Shown: in pieces, positions 18,925-27,403 of the stretch
How the letters are laid out: every line of letters starts with the position of its first letter
Position numbering within the stretch: the first letter of the stretch is position 1
Assembly (NCBI RefSeq): GCF_900583165.1
Contig: NZ_UTKY01000052.1
Span: 1 to 64,000 of the forward strand
Length of the DNA: 64,000 nucleotides
DNA from: Pseudomonas viridiflava
Lineage (GTDB): Bacteria; Pseudomonadota; Gammaproteobacteria; Pseudomonadales; Pseudomonadaceae
Direction: 5' to 3'
Program-made: the position numbers and the translations under genes
The notes under the pieces: generated by a model
Databases searched by the model: none
The model's input: only the letters and a program-made list of their open reading frames with translations
Told to the model about the DNA's origin: nothing

Positions 18925-19877
18925 GGGCGCGCCTCCAACGGGTAGTGACACGCCACGCGCGATCCTTCGGGCAATACCTCGGTACACAGGGCGCCGACAT
19001 GCGGGCAACGCGGGTTGAACCGGCATCCGGCGGGCAAGGCGTCCAGCAACGGTGGCTGCCCAGGAATTGTGCGCAGTAAGGCGTGGCCGCTGCTGTGGGC
19101 TGGCTGACAGTCAATCAGGCCGGCGGTGTACGGGTGTTGCGGATGGGCCAGCAAGTCGTATTTGCTGCCGAGTTCGCACAGGCGCCCGGCGTACATTACC
19201 GCGATGGAATCGCAGGTCTGCGCCACCACGCCCAGGTCGTGGGTGATCATGATGATCGACAGGCCGCGCTGGTCGCGCAGGTCCAACAACAGGCGCAGGA
19301 TTTGCGCCTGCACCGTCACATCGAGGGCGGTGGTCGGCTCGTCGGCAATCAGCACTTTAGGGTTACACCCCAGGGCCACGGCGATCATCGCCCGTTGGCG
19401 CATACCGCCGGAGAATTCGTGAGGATAGTTGTCGACCCGCGCCTGGGGGTCAGGAATGCCGACTTGGCGCAACACGTCGATGGCCTGACGGCGTGCTTCT
19501 TTTTTCGATGCGCCCTGATGCAGGCGAATGCCCTCGGCGATCTGCTCACCGATGCGCATCAACGGGTCAAGGTGGCTGCTGGGGTTCTGGAAAATCATGC
19601 CCAGTTGCCCGCCGCGTACGGCGCGCATGCCGGCAGCATCGAGGTGTAACAGGTCCTGCCCGGCCAGCCTGACTGCACCGCCCTGCACCCGCAGATTCGG
19701 CGACGGCAGCAAGCGCATCAGGCCGCGACAGGCCATGGTCTTGCCCGAACCGCTCTCGCCCACCAAACCCAGGATCTCCCCCTCGGCCAGGTCAAAGGAT
19801 ACGCGGTCCACCAGGGTCACATCGCGCCCGGCATTAGTGGCGATCACGCTAAGGTTTTGCACTTGCAACAGACTCAT
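18921..19877 (-). CDS. ABC transporter ATPase (DppD-like)
   Basis: This 318-residue ATPase is the second nucleotide-binding subunit of the importer. Walker A is GESGSGKT (40-47), the signature reads FSGGMRQR, Walker B gives [11 protein letters not shown], and the switch histidine is in MITHDLG. The C-terminal [10 protein letters not shown] motif is typical of peptide-importer ATPases. The start overlaps the DppC-like gene by 4 bp and the end overlaps the DppF-like start by 4 bp, so all are translated from one message. All catalytic residues look intact. Confidence 0.95.
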   Translation of the reverse strand: MSLLQVQNLSVIATNAGRDVTLVDRVSFDLAEGEILGLVGESGSGKTMACRGLMRLLPSPNLRVQGGAVRLAGQDLLHLDAAGMRAVRGGQLGMIFQNPSSHLDPLMRIGEQIAEGIRLHQGASKKEARRQAIDVLRQVGIPDPQARVDNYPHEFSGGMRQRAMIAVALGCNPKVLIADEPTTALDVTVQAQILRLLLDLRDQRGLSIIMITHDLGVVAQTCDSIAVMYAGRLCELGSKYDLLAHPQHPYTAGLIDCQPAHSSGHALLRTIPGQPPLLDALPAGCRFNPRCPHVGALCTEVLPEGSRVACHYPLEARP

Positions 19878-20731
19878 GAGCGATCCCCCAGCACTTGCGC
19901 GACACCGTCAGCCAGCAAGCTGAAGCCCATGGCCAGGGTCACAATGGCCAACCCCGGAAACGTGCAGATCCACCAGGCTGTGGTGATGAACGCCTGCCCT
20001 TCGGCAACCATCGTCCCCCACTCGGCGGTGGGCGGCTGCACACCCAGCCCCAGGTAGCTCACGGCAGCGCCATTGAGCAGCACCAGTACGGCGTCAGACA
20101 TGGAAAACACAATCGAGCCGAACATCGCGTTGGGCAGCAGGTGGCGAAACAGAATGCGCCCGTGGCCAAAGCCCAGGCTCTTGGCGGCCAGGGCAAAGTC
20201 GCTTTCCTTGAGCACCAGGATCTGCGAACGGATCAGCCGCGCATACGACACCCACCCCATCAGCGCCATGGCGATATAAAAACTCTGCAGGCCCGGCCCG
20301 AGGATGGCCATGATTGCCAGCATCAACACCAGAAACGGAAAGGCCAGAATTACGTCGATGACGCGCATGCAAACGCTGTCGAAACGCCCGCCGATATAGC
20401 CGGACACCGCGCCGACAAAGGTGCCGATCATGAACGGGAAGATCACGCCGATGATGGCCAGTTGCAGGTCGATACGCGCGCCCCAGATCACTCGCGAAAG
20501 AATGTCGCGACCGTAATTATCGGTACCAAAAGGGTGGGCCAGGCTGGGCCCGAGCAAACTGATATCGGTGTTCTGCGCAATCGGGTCATAAGGCGACACC
20601 CATGGCGCAAACAGTGCCAGTGCAAACCACAGCAACAGAATCAACAGCCCCCACGCCGCCGTCAGACGGCCATTGCGAAAACCGAAACGCAGGCGCAGGC
20701 GCCACGGGGCAATCATTGGGCGGCTGCTCAT
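19874..20731 (-). CDS. ABC transporter permease (DppC-like)
   Basis: This 285-residue inner-membrane permease has a hydrophobic segment at about 25-45, then the periplasmic FGTDNYGRDILSRVIWGAR motif typical of DppC/OppC, and four to five further membrane spans. The cytoplasmic EAA loop (SDFALAAKSLGFGHGRILFRH) contacts the ATPases. It overlaps its operon neighbours by 4 bp on each side. Confidence 0.95.
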   Translation of the reverse strand: MSSRPMIAPWRLRLRFGFRNGRLTAAWGLLILLLWFALALFAPWVSPYDPIAQNTDISLLGPSLAHPFGTDNYGRDILSRVIWGARIDLQLAIIGVIFPFMIGTFVGAVSGYIGGRFDSVCMRVIDVILAFPFLVLMLAIMAILGPGLQSFYIAMALMGWVSYARLIRSQILVLKESDFALAAKSLGFGHGRILFRHLLPNAMFGSIVFSMSDAVLVLLNGAAVSYLGLGVQPPTAEWGTMVAEGQAFITTAWWICTFPGLAIVTLAMGFSLLADGVAQVLGDRS

Positions 20732-21675
20732 TGCATCTTCACCCGTGGGTCGAGGGTCACCGTGACGATATCGGCAATAAAGTTGACCATCACCGTCGCA
20801 CAGGCCAGCACCATGGCCACGCCCTGAACCACCATGTAGTCGCGGGTAAAGATGCCGCGCACCAGCAGTTGGCCGATGCCGGGGATGGCGAACAGGCTTT
20901 CAATCACCACCGTGCCGCTGATCAGCCAACCGATATTGACCGCCAGCAGGTTGACCGCCGGCACCAGAGAGTTGGGCAACACATGACGGCGAAACACCGC
21001 CGCTTCCGACAGGCCGCGCGCGCGGGCAGCGGTGACGTGATCGGCCTGCAACTCCATCAACATGCTCGCCCGCAGGTTGCGCACCAATACCGCTGATAGC
21101 GCCAGGGCGATGGTCAGGCATGGCAGCACCATATGGTGGGCCTTGTCCAGCCAGGTGCGGCCGTAGCCAGAGACCGGAAACAGCCCCCACTGCACGCTCA
21201 ACACCAGGATCAGCATCAAGCCCAGCCAAAACGCCGGCATGCCCAGGCCGACGGTGGTAAACACGCGAATCAGATTATCGGCCCAGCCGCCCTTATTGCG
21301 CGAGGCTACGGTCGCCAGCGGTACCGCGATCAACAGCGCGAGCACCACGCTGCCCAGCACCAGCACCAACGTCGGCTCGATGCGGGTGACGATCAGTTTC
21401 AGCGCATCGACCTTGTACAACAGGGATTGCCCGAGATCGCCCTTGAGCAGATTTTTCAGGAAGTAGAAATATTGCAGCCACAGCGGCTGGTCGAGGCCGT
21501 ACTGGGCGCGGATTTTCAGCAAAGCGTCCGGCGTGCTGCGCGACCCCAGCAGCGCGCGCGCCGGGTCGCCGGGGATCGAGCGCACCAGCACAAAGGTAAT
21601 CAGGCTGATGCCAAACAGCACCGGCAGCAATTGCAGGGGGCGGGACAGTACAAAGCGGTAGCGCGCCAGGTTCAT
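20728..21675 (-). CDS. ABC transporter permease (DppB-like)
   Basis: This 315-residue inner-membrane permease begins with the DppB-type span followed by IPGDPARALLG, and has the EAA loop AARARGLSEAAVFRRHVLPN. About six membrane segments are visible. It starts 3 bp after the stop of the hydrolase gene at 21679-22566, which makes the peptidase the first gene of the transport operon. It forms the channel with the DppC-like permease. Confidence 0.95.
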   Translation of the reverse strand: MNLARYRFVLSRPLQLLPVLFGISLITFVLVRSIPGDPARALLGSRSTPDALLKIRAQYGLDQPLWLQYFYFLKNLLKGDLGQSLLYKVDALKLIVTRIEPTLVLVLGSVVLALLIAVPLATVASRNKGGWADNLIRVFTTVGLGMPAFWLGLMLILVLSVQWGLFPVSGYGRTWLDKAHHMVLPCLTIALALSAVLVRNLRASMLMELQADHVTAARARGLSEAAVFRRHVLPNSLVPAVNLLAVNIGWLISGTVVIESLFAIPGIGQLLVRGIFTRDYMVVQGVAMVLACATVMVNFIADIVTVTLDPRVKMQ

Positions 21676-21678
21676 CCG

Positions 21679-22566
21679 TCAGCCTCGGTGACGCGCAAGA
21701 AAGTCCAGCAACACCGGGAAATACGCCTGGGGTTCTTCGTAGAACGGCATATGGCTGCTGTTGGGGAACACATGCAGCTCGGCGTGCCTGGCCGCTATCT
21801 TCATGCGCATGGCGCAGGCGGGTGTGAGTTCGTCGTGCTGGCCGGTGGTAATCAAGATAGGCATCGTGAACTCAGCCATTTCCTTGATGCGGTTCCAGTC
21901 TTTGAGATTGCCGATGTAGAGGAATTCGTTGGGCCCTTGCATGGTTTCGTAAGGCCCCATGTTCCAGTCGCCGAGGGAGCGTTTGACCGGTTCAGGCCAC
22001 TCGTCGAGGCGACACACGTGGCGGTAGTTGAGCAAGGTGATCGCGGCCTGGTACTGGGGATGGTCCAGGGTGCCCATGGCTTCGTGGCGCTGCATCATCG
22101 CCACGGTTTCACTGCCGAGGGCGCCGCGCAGGCGCTCCAGCTCCTGAGACAGGTGCGGAATGTCGCCGACGGTGTTTTCGAGGATCAGGCTTTTGAGGGC
22201 GTCGGGGTAATGAATGGCGTATTCGATGCCGAGCCACCCACCCCAGGAATGCCCGAGCAAATGCACGCGGCCCAGGCCCAGGGTTTGGCGTACGGTTTCG
22301 ACTTCTTCGACATATCGGCGGATTTCCCACAGTGAAACGTCGGTCGGTCTGGCTGATGCGCCCGTGCCAAGCTGGTCGAATGCAACCACTCGCAGGTTAT
22401 GGTCTTTGAGCCAGCCATGGGCGTCGCGCAAATAGTCACACGGCAGGCCTGGCCCGCCGTTGAGGCACAACAGCACCTCATCGCCTTCGCCAAAGCTGTA
22501 GACCACGAGGTTATGACCGTCGACTTGCACGTTGTATTGCTGGTCGGGGGCAATTTCACGCCACAT
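21679..22566 (-). CDS. Proline iminopeptidase-family hydrolase, operon leader
   Basis: This 295-residue alpha/beta hydrolase of peptidase family S33 has the oxyanion segment NGGPG (36-40; the family usually has HGGPG), nucleophile S107 in GHSWGG, an acid in GQHDELTP and a histidine in SSHMPF. It probably removes an N-terminal residue from, or cleaves an amide in, the compound imported by the downstream ABC genes. The ATG at 22566 (MWREIAPDQ) follows an AAGGA site; the longer frame to 23001 runs antisense through the LuxR gene and is rejected. A lux-box-like element lies 83 bp upstream. It is a paralogue, not a copy, of the hydrolase at 23608. Confidence 0.9.
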   Translation of the reverse strand: MWREIAPDQQYNVQVDGHNLVVYSFGEGDEVLLCLNGGPGLPCDYLRDAHGWLKDHNLRVVAFDQLGTGASARPTDVSLWEIRRYVEEVETVRQTLGLGRVHLLGHSWGGWLGIEYAIHYPDALKSLILENTVGDIPHLSQELERLRGALGSETVAMMQRHEAMGTLDHPQYQAAITLLNYRHVCRLDEWPEPVKRSLGDWNMGPYETMQGPNEFLYIGNLKDWNRIKEMAEFTMPILITTGQHDELTPACAMRMKIAARHAELHVFPNSSHMPFYEEPQAYFPVLLDFLARHRG

Positions 22567-22648
22567 GCATACATTCCTTGTGTTGTATCGGCCTGGCAGG
22601 TAGCGGCCGCTTAACGGGCCAACACTACCGAGGATGCCGCGCGTCCAT

Positions 22649-22670
22649 AACCTAGCATTTCTTATAGGTT
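22649..22670. promoter_or_regulatory. lux-box-like palindrome 1
   Basis: AACCTA and TAGGTT form a perfect inverted repeat around a 10-bp spacer. The inner 20 bp (ACCTA-N10-TAGGT) has the size and form of a LuxR-family binding site. It lies in the divergent gap, 83 bp before the hydrolase/ABC operon and 80 bp before the LuxR gene, so it could serve either promoter. Confidence 0.75.
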
Positions 22671-22749
22671 TGGCCTGGCAGTCCTTTGCCGCGGCGTGGC
22701 ATTCTACTTGCAGCAAGTCGAGATTCAAATGAATTCGGGAGCAGAACGG

Positions 22750-23514
22750 ATGCTGACCAAGCTGACTGCCTTCAATCACCGTCTGATGCCGGGCAGGAGC
22801 CTGGACGAGCAGATGGACAACACCTTTATCCTCGCCCAGCAGTTGGGTTTCGACGCCTTGGTGTATGACTACACCCCGGTGCCCATAGACCAGGATGGTG
22901 CCCTGATCACCCCTTCGGTGCTGGAACTGCGCAATACCCCGCCTGGCTGGCACTCGCTGTGGTGCAGCGAAGGTTTCTACCAGATCGATCCGGTGCAGCA
23001 TCTGGCCCTGAGCAGCGTCTCAGCCTTTGTGTGGTCCTACGACCCCAAAGCCGATACGGCCCTGCAAAAAATCATCGACCCCTGCCACGCCCCTGTTTCC
23101 TCCTACCTGCATGACCAGCAACTGACCTGCGGCGTTAGCGTGCCCATTCACCTGCCCCGTGGTGGCTTTGCTTCGTTGACCGGGCTGCGCACCGGCAAGG
23201 CTCGCGCCGTATTGCAGGATGCGCAGCAGACTCTGTCGGATTTCAGCCTGATTTCCCACGCACTGCAGGAAGCGGCCTACCCGCTGTTCGGCAAAGAGCT
23301 ACGCACTTACCCCCATATTCACCTAACCAAACGGGAACGCGAGTGCCTTAAATGGGCTGCCGAGGGCCTGACGGCCGCCGAGATCGCCAGCCAACTGAGC
23401 CGCTCACTGGCGGTAGTCACCCTGCACTTAGCCTCGGCGATGCACAAATTGGGGGCGAAGAACCGCGTGCAGGCTGTGGTGCGCGCCAGCCATTACCGCC
23501 TGCTCGAAGACTGA
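22750..23514 (+). CDS. LuxR solo, PipR/OryR-like plant-signal regulator
   Basis: This protein (254 residues from ATG 22750, chosen for the GGGAG site 8 bp upstream; in-frame ATGs at 22696 and 22729 are alternatives) has an N-terminal autoinducer-binding domain and a C-terminal LuxR helix-turn-helix (LTKRERECLKWAAEGLTAAE). By alignment with LasR/TraR, conserved W67, D80, P81 and W95 are kept, but the tyrosine that contacts the acyl-homoserine lactone is W71. Tyr to Trp at this site marks the plant-associated LuxR solos (OryR, XccR, PsoR, PipR). No luxI gene is in the window. Proline iminopeptidase genes flank it on both sides, the described context of this subfamily. Confidence 0.88.
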   Translation: MLTKLTAFNHRLMPGRSLDEQMDNTFILAQQLGFDALVYDYTPVPIDQDGALITPSVLELRNTPPGWHSLWCSEGFYQIDPVQHLALSSVSAFVWSYDPKADTALQKIIDPCHAPVSSYLHDQQLTCGVSVPIHLPRGGFASLTGLRTGKARAVLQDAQQTLSDFSLISHALQEAAYPLFGKELRTYPHIHLTKRERECLKWAAEGLTAAEIASQLSRSLAVVTLHLASAMHKLGAKNRVQAVVRASHYRLLED

Positions 23515-23527
23515 CTCTTCGGCAAAA

Positions 23528-23547
23528 ACCTAGCTGTTTTGCTAGTT
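23528..23547. promoter_or_regulatory. lux-box-like palindrome 2
   Basis: ACCTAGC and GCTAGTT form an inverted repeat with one mismatch. Written as half-sites it is ACCTA-N10-TAGTT, the same spacing and left half as the element at 22650. It lies just after the LuxR gene and 60 bp before the hydrolase ATG at 23608. Confidence 0.72.
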
Positions 23548-23607
23548 ACCTAAATTGCCCGCGCGGATTATCGTAGCCCTGATCCTTTTTTCAGAGCAGG
23601 GCACGAA

Positions 23608-24540
23608 ATGGAATTCATCGAAAAAATCCGCGAAGGGTATGCGGCATTTGGCAGCTACCAGACTTGGTACCGCGTCACCGGCGACCTGAACAGCGGCCGT
23701 ACACCGCTGGTGGTGATCCACGGCGGCCCGGGCTGCACCCATGACTATGTCGACGCGTTCAAGGATGTTGCCGCCAGCGGCCATGCTGTCATCCACTACG
23801 ACCAGTTGGGCAATGGCCGCTCCACCCACTTGCCCGACGAAGACCCTTCCTTCTGGACCATCGGCTTGTTTCTCGAAGAGCTTAACAACCTGTTGGACCA
23901 CCTGCAGATCAGCGACAACTACGCGATCCTCGGTCAGTCCTGGGGCGGTATGCTCGGCAGTGAACACGCGATCTTGCAGCCCAAGGGCCTGCGTGCGTTT
24001 ATCCCAGCCAACTCGCCGACGTGCATGCGCACTTGGGTCAGCGAAGCTAACCGCCTGCGCAAACTGTTGCCCAAAGGCGTGCATGAAACCTTGCTCAAGC
24101 ACGAAGCTGCCGGCACTTACCAAGACCCTGAATACCTCGCGGCATCGCGGGTGTTTTATGACCACCATGTCTGCCGGGTCAACCCTTGGCCGGAAGAAGT
24201 GGCCCGCACCTTTGCCCAGGTAGACTCGGACCCTACGGTGTACCACGCCATGAGCGGCCCGACTGAGTTCCACGTAATCGGCAGCTTGAAAGACTGGAAA
24301 TCCATCGGCCGCCTCTCGGCGATCAACGTGCCGACCCTGGTCATTTCAGGCCGGCACGACGAAGCCACGCCGCTGGTGGTCAAGCCGTTCCTGGATGAGA
24401 TTAGCGACGTGCGCTGGGCGCTGTTTGAAGACTCCAGCCACATGCCCCATGTGGAAGAGCGCCAGGCATGCATGGGGACGGTGGTGAAGTTTTTGGATGA
24501 AGCGTGCTCGGTGCCGAACCCAATCCTCAAGGCCAGTTGA
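23608..24540 (+). CDS. Proline iminopeptidase (PipA-like)
   Basis: This 310-residue S33 alpha/beta hydrolase has the classical HGGPG oxyanion motif (38-42), nucleophile S111 in GQSWGG, an aspartate in GRHDEATP and a histidine in SSHMPH. The family releases N-terminal proline or hydrolyses related amides. It lies immediately downstream of the LuxR solo with a lux-box-like site in its promoter, as pip genes do in Xanthomonas and plant-associated Pseudomonas. That it is induced through the LuxR protein is inferred. There is no signal peptide, so it acts in the cytoplasm. Confidence 0.92.
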   Translation: MEFIEKIREGYAAFGSYQTWYRVTGDLNSGRTPLVVIHGGPGCTHDYVDAFKDVAASGHAVIHYDQLGNGRSTHLPDEDPSFWTIGLFLEELNNLLDHLQISDNYAILGQSWGGMLGSEHAILQPKGLRAFIPANSPTCMRTWVSEANRLRKLLPKGVHETLLKHEAAGTYQDPEYLAASRVFYDHHVCRVNPWPEEVARTFAQVDSDPTVYHAMSGPTEFHVIGSLKDWKSIGRLSAINVPTLVISGRHDEATPLVVKPFLDEISDVRWALFEDSSHMPHVEERQACMGTVVKFLDEACSVPNPILKAS

Positions 24541-24544
24541 GATC

Positions 24545-24628
24545 AAATGTGGGAGCGGGCTTGCTCGCGAATGCGGTGGATCAGCCAATAAATCCCTATC
24601 TGACTTACCGCATTCACGAGCAGCCCAA
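24545..24628. repeat. Degenerate REP pair
   Basis: A REP copy reading GTGGGAGCGGGCTTGCTCGC (24548 onwards) is followed by a shorter, eroded inverted partner (CCGCATTCACGAGCAGCCCA, about 24609-24628). It lies between convergent genes. Confidence 0.7.
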
Positions 24629-24633
24629 CCTTG

Positions 24634-26136
24634 CTAAACCTCGCTGGTCTCAGGCTTTGCGGTCTTCTTTGCTACCTCAGCCACCAACGGAATCTCCCTG
24701 CCCTCGGCGTCAAACAACTTGCCGCCCTTGAAGTAATCCCCATCGCGCAATTGCGACATATCGCGGAAGCACAAGGTGCGCTCAGTCCCCGCCACAAACA
24801 CCGACTGCTGGTCCGAATTACCGGCGGTGAAGTGGTTGAACGCCAGGTTCAGCAAAATTGCCATGATCGCCGACGAGCTGATGCCCGAATGGAAAATGGT
24901 CGCGAACCAGCTCGGGAACTGATCGTAGAAGCTGGGCGCCGCGATCGGGATCATGCCGAAACCGATGGAAGTCGCGACGATAATCAGGTTCATGTTGTTG
25001 CGGTAATCCACCTTCGACAGCGTCCGGATACCGCTCGCTGCCACGGTACCAAACAGCACGATGCCTGCCCCGCCCAACACCGACGTCGGCACTGCCGCAA
25101 TCACCCGGCCCATGAACGGCAGCAGGCCGAGAATCACCAGGAACAACCCACCGGTCGCCACGACGAAACGACTCTTGACCCCGGTAACTGCCACCAGGCC
25201 GACGTTCTGAGCGAATGCGCTCTGAGTGAATGAGCCGAAGATCGGCGCAAACATACTCGACAACATATCGGCACGCAGGCCGTTGCCCAGGCGTTTGGAG
25301 TCGACCTTGGTGTCGATGATTTCGCCCACCGCCAGGATGTCTGCCGAGGTCTCAACCAGGGTCACCATCACCACGATGCACATGGAAATAATCGCCGCCA
25401 CATGGAAGGTTGGCATGCCGAAATGGAATGGCGTAGGAAAGCCGAACATCGGCCCTTGAGTGACGCTGGAGAAATCCGCCATACCCAGAAACACCGCGAT
25501 CACGGTGCCGATCACCATCGCCAGCAGGATCGACAGGCGCGAGATGGTCGCGCTGCCGATCTTGCTCAGTAGCAGCACCAGCACTAGCGTCAGCGCCGCC
25601 AGGCCGACATTCGACATGCTGCCAAAATCCGCCGCGCGGCTGTTACCGCCCATGGCCCAGCGCGCCGCAACGGGCATCAGGGTCAGGCCGATGGTGGTAA
25701 TCACGATGCCAGTGACCAAGGGCGGGAAAAACTTGGTGATCCGTGAAAACACTGGCGTGATCAATAAGCCGATAAACGACGCGGCCATCACCGCCCCGAG
25801 AATCGCCGGCACCCCGCCGGCGCCGTCGCTGCCGACAATCGCCACCATGGTCGCCACGCCGGCGAATGACACGCCCTGCACCAGCGGCAACTGACAGCCA
25901 AAAAACGGCAGGCCAAGGGTTTGCAGGAGCGTGGCCAGGCCTCCGGCAAACAGCGACGCGGCGATCAACAAGCCGATATCCGCCGGCGACAACCCGGCCG
26001 CCTGGCCGACGATCAGCGGCACGGCAACGATGCCGCCGTACATGGTGAGCACATGCTGCAGGCCATAAGCCATGTTGGCGGCGACGCCTAGATTTTCATC
26101 TTCAGGCCGCTGCGGTGATGCCTTCGGGATAGTCAT
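24634..26136 (-). CDS. NCS2 xanthine/uric acid-type permease
   Basis: This 500-residue nucleobase:cation symporter 2 protein has about 12-14 hydrophobic spans and the family signature around QSAFAQNVGLVAVTG, with ETSADILAVGEI in the substrate site region. The family carries xanthine, uric acid or uracil with protons; the long form with a hydrophilic tail (from about residue 440) resembles xanthine/urate permeases. The start is probably ATG 26136 (MTIPKASPQ); an in-frame ATG at 26166 is possible and neither has a clear ribosome site. It is divergent from a LysR gene, a likely regulator. The exact substrate cannot be fixed from sequence. Confidence 0.88.
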   Translation of the reverse strand: MTIPKASPQRPEDENLGVAANMAYGLQHVLTMYGGIVAVPLIVGQAAGLSPADIGLLIAASLFAGGLATLLQTLGLPFFGCQLPLVQGVSFAGVATMVAIVGSDGAGGVPAILGAVMAASFIGLLITPVFSRITKFFPPLVTGIVITTIGLTLMPVAARWAMGGNSRAADFGSMSNVGLAALTLVLVLLLSKIGSATISRLSILLAMVIGTVIAVFLGMADFSSVTQGPMFGFPTPFHFGMPTFHVAAIISMCIVVMVTLVETSADILAVGEIIDTKVDSKRLGNGLRADMLSSMFAPIFGSFTQSAFAQNVGLVAVTGVKSRFVVATGGLFLVILGLLPFMGRVIAAVPTSVLGGAGIVLFGTVAASGIRTLSKVDYRNNMNLIIVATSIGFGMIPIAAPSFYDQFPSWFATIFHSGISSSAIMAILLNLAFNHFTAGNSDQQSVFVAGTERTLCFRDMSQLRDGDYFKGGKLFDAEGREIPLVAEVAKKTAKPETSEV

Positions 26137-26203
26137 GGTGAGGGGGTCTCTGTTTTTGTTGTGCATTCACTGTATGCAAAGGAATCAAGAGATGTCCATA
26201 GAG

Positions 26204-26213
26204 TTGTATACAA
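26204..26213. promoter_or_regulatory. TTGTATACAA palindrome in the permease/LysR gap
   Basis: A perfect 10-bp palindrome lies 68 bp upstream of the permease start and 97 bp before the LysR ATG. Such sequences are typical operators of GntR-type regulators, but a LysR site could include it. Regulator unknown. Confidence 0.45.
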
Positions 26214-26309
26214 TCAGAACCACAATAGGCTCGACACTGTCGTTACAAAAATCCATTCAGCCGCCCTGCCCTGTGGCTTGAAGCCGTGCGCAAAAGGACC
26301 TGAAAAAAA

Positions 26310-27260
26310 ATGCTCAACCGTAAGCTGCGTATTCACGCCCCGGCGATCTATTACTTCGACATGGTGCGGCGCTGCCATTCGATCCGTGAAGCGGCGCGGC
26401 GCCTGAACGTGGCGTCGTCGGCGGTGAACCGACAGATTCTCAAGCTGGAAGACGAGATGGGCACGCCACTGTTTGATCGCCTGCCGGGCGGGCTGCGGGT
26501 AACGGCCGCCGGTGAGATGCTCACCCGCCACGTGACGCTGCTGTTGCAGGACGTGGAGCGGATGCGCGGCGAACTGGACGGCTTGCATGGCGTGCAGACC
26601 GGGCATGTAGAAATTGCCACCGTGGAAGGGGCCGCCGTCGAACTGCTGCCCGCCGCCCTCAGGCGCATGCGCGAGCGTTATCCGCAGGTGACGATTGGCG
26701 TGACTGTGCAAGGTTCGCAGTCGATCCCCGGTGCGGTGATCAATGGCCAGGCTGACTTGGGGTTGGCTTTTGCCCTACCCCGCAATGGTGAAATCACGCA
26801 GTTGTTTGTCGGGCATTTCCGCTTGGGGGCGTTGATGACACCCCACCATCCGTTAGCCGGTGAAGCCAGGGTCAGCTATGGGCAGTGCTGCGAACATGGG
26901 GTGATCCAGGCCAAGAGTGAGCTGTCGATACACCACCTGATTGCCCCGCTGCACAAGCGCGCAGCGGCGGTGAACAAGCCTTTGCTGCACAGCAACTCCA
27001 TGGAACTGGCCCGGCAGTTGGCGCGCCAGCAACTGGGCATCGCCTTCCAGACCCGGATCGGCATCGAGGCCGACCTGGCGCGCGGCGAGCTGCTGCATAT
27101 CCCCCTGAGTGACCAGGGCGGCATCTTCAGCGACCTCGGCGTGTATGCCCGCAAAGACCGCGACCTGCCGGTGGCCGTGCAAGCCCTGACCCACTTGCTG
27201 GGCGAGGAAATTGCCCTGCGCGAACGTGAAGAAACGCTCCCCACGCCGCGTATTTCCTGA
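26310..27260 (+). CDS. LysR-family transcriptional regulator
   Basis: This 316-residue regulator has an N-terminal winged helix-turn-helix (REAARRLNVASSAVNRQILKLE, slightly divergent from the LysR norm) and a periplasmic-binding-protein-like effector domain (from about residue 95, GHVEIATVEGA). It is divergent from the NCS2 permease across 173 bp and probably controls it. Its preferred effector is therefore likely a purine or a catabolite, by inference. The Tsx-like porin gene follows 143 bp downstream on the same strand. Confidence 0.88.
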   Translation: MLNRKLRIHAPAIYYFDMVRRCHSIREAARRLNVASSAVNRQILKLEDEMGTPLFDRLPGGLRVTAAGEMLTRHVTLLLQDVERMRGELDGLHGVQTGHVEIATVEGAAVELLPAALRRMRERYPQVTIGVTVQGSQSIPGAVINGQADLGLAFALPRNGEITQLFVGHFRLGALMTPHHPLAGEARVSYGQCCEHGVIQAKSELSIHHLIAPLHKRAAAVNKPLLHSNSMELARQLARQQLGIAFQTRIGIEADLARGELLHIPLSDQGGIFSDLGVYARKDRDLPVAVQALTHLLGEEIALREREETLPTPRIS

Positions 27261-27403
27261 CTTGGACGGCAGTTTCATTGCTGCCGTTTCGGCATCGGCC
27301 CAGGCGAGATTCTGTTCTTTGGCGCACGCCGCCCTTGTGCTGATACTGCGCCGGGCGGCCCCTGCAAGGCCGTCATGAGCCAAACGCCAAAGGAACTAAA
27401 ACA

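Noticed and set aside
22567..23001. N-terminal extension of the hydrolase at 21679-22566
   Set aside because: It would run antisense through the LuxR gene and the lux-box-like site; the family N-terminus begins at the ATG at 22566.
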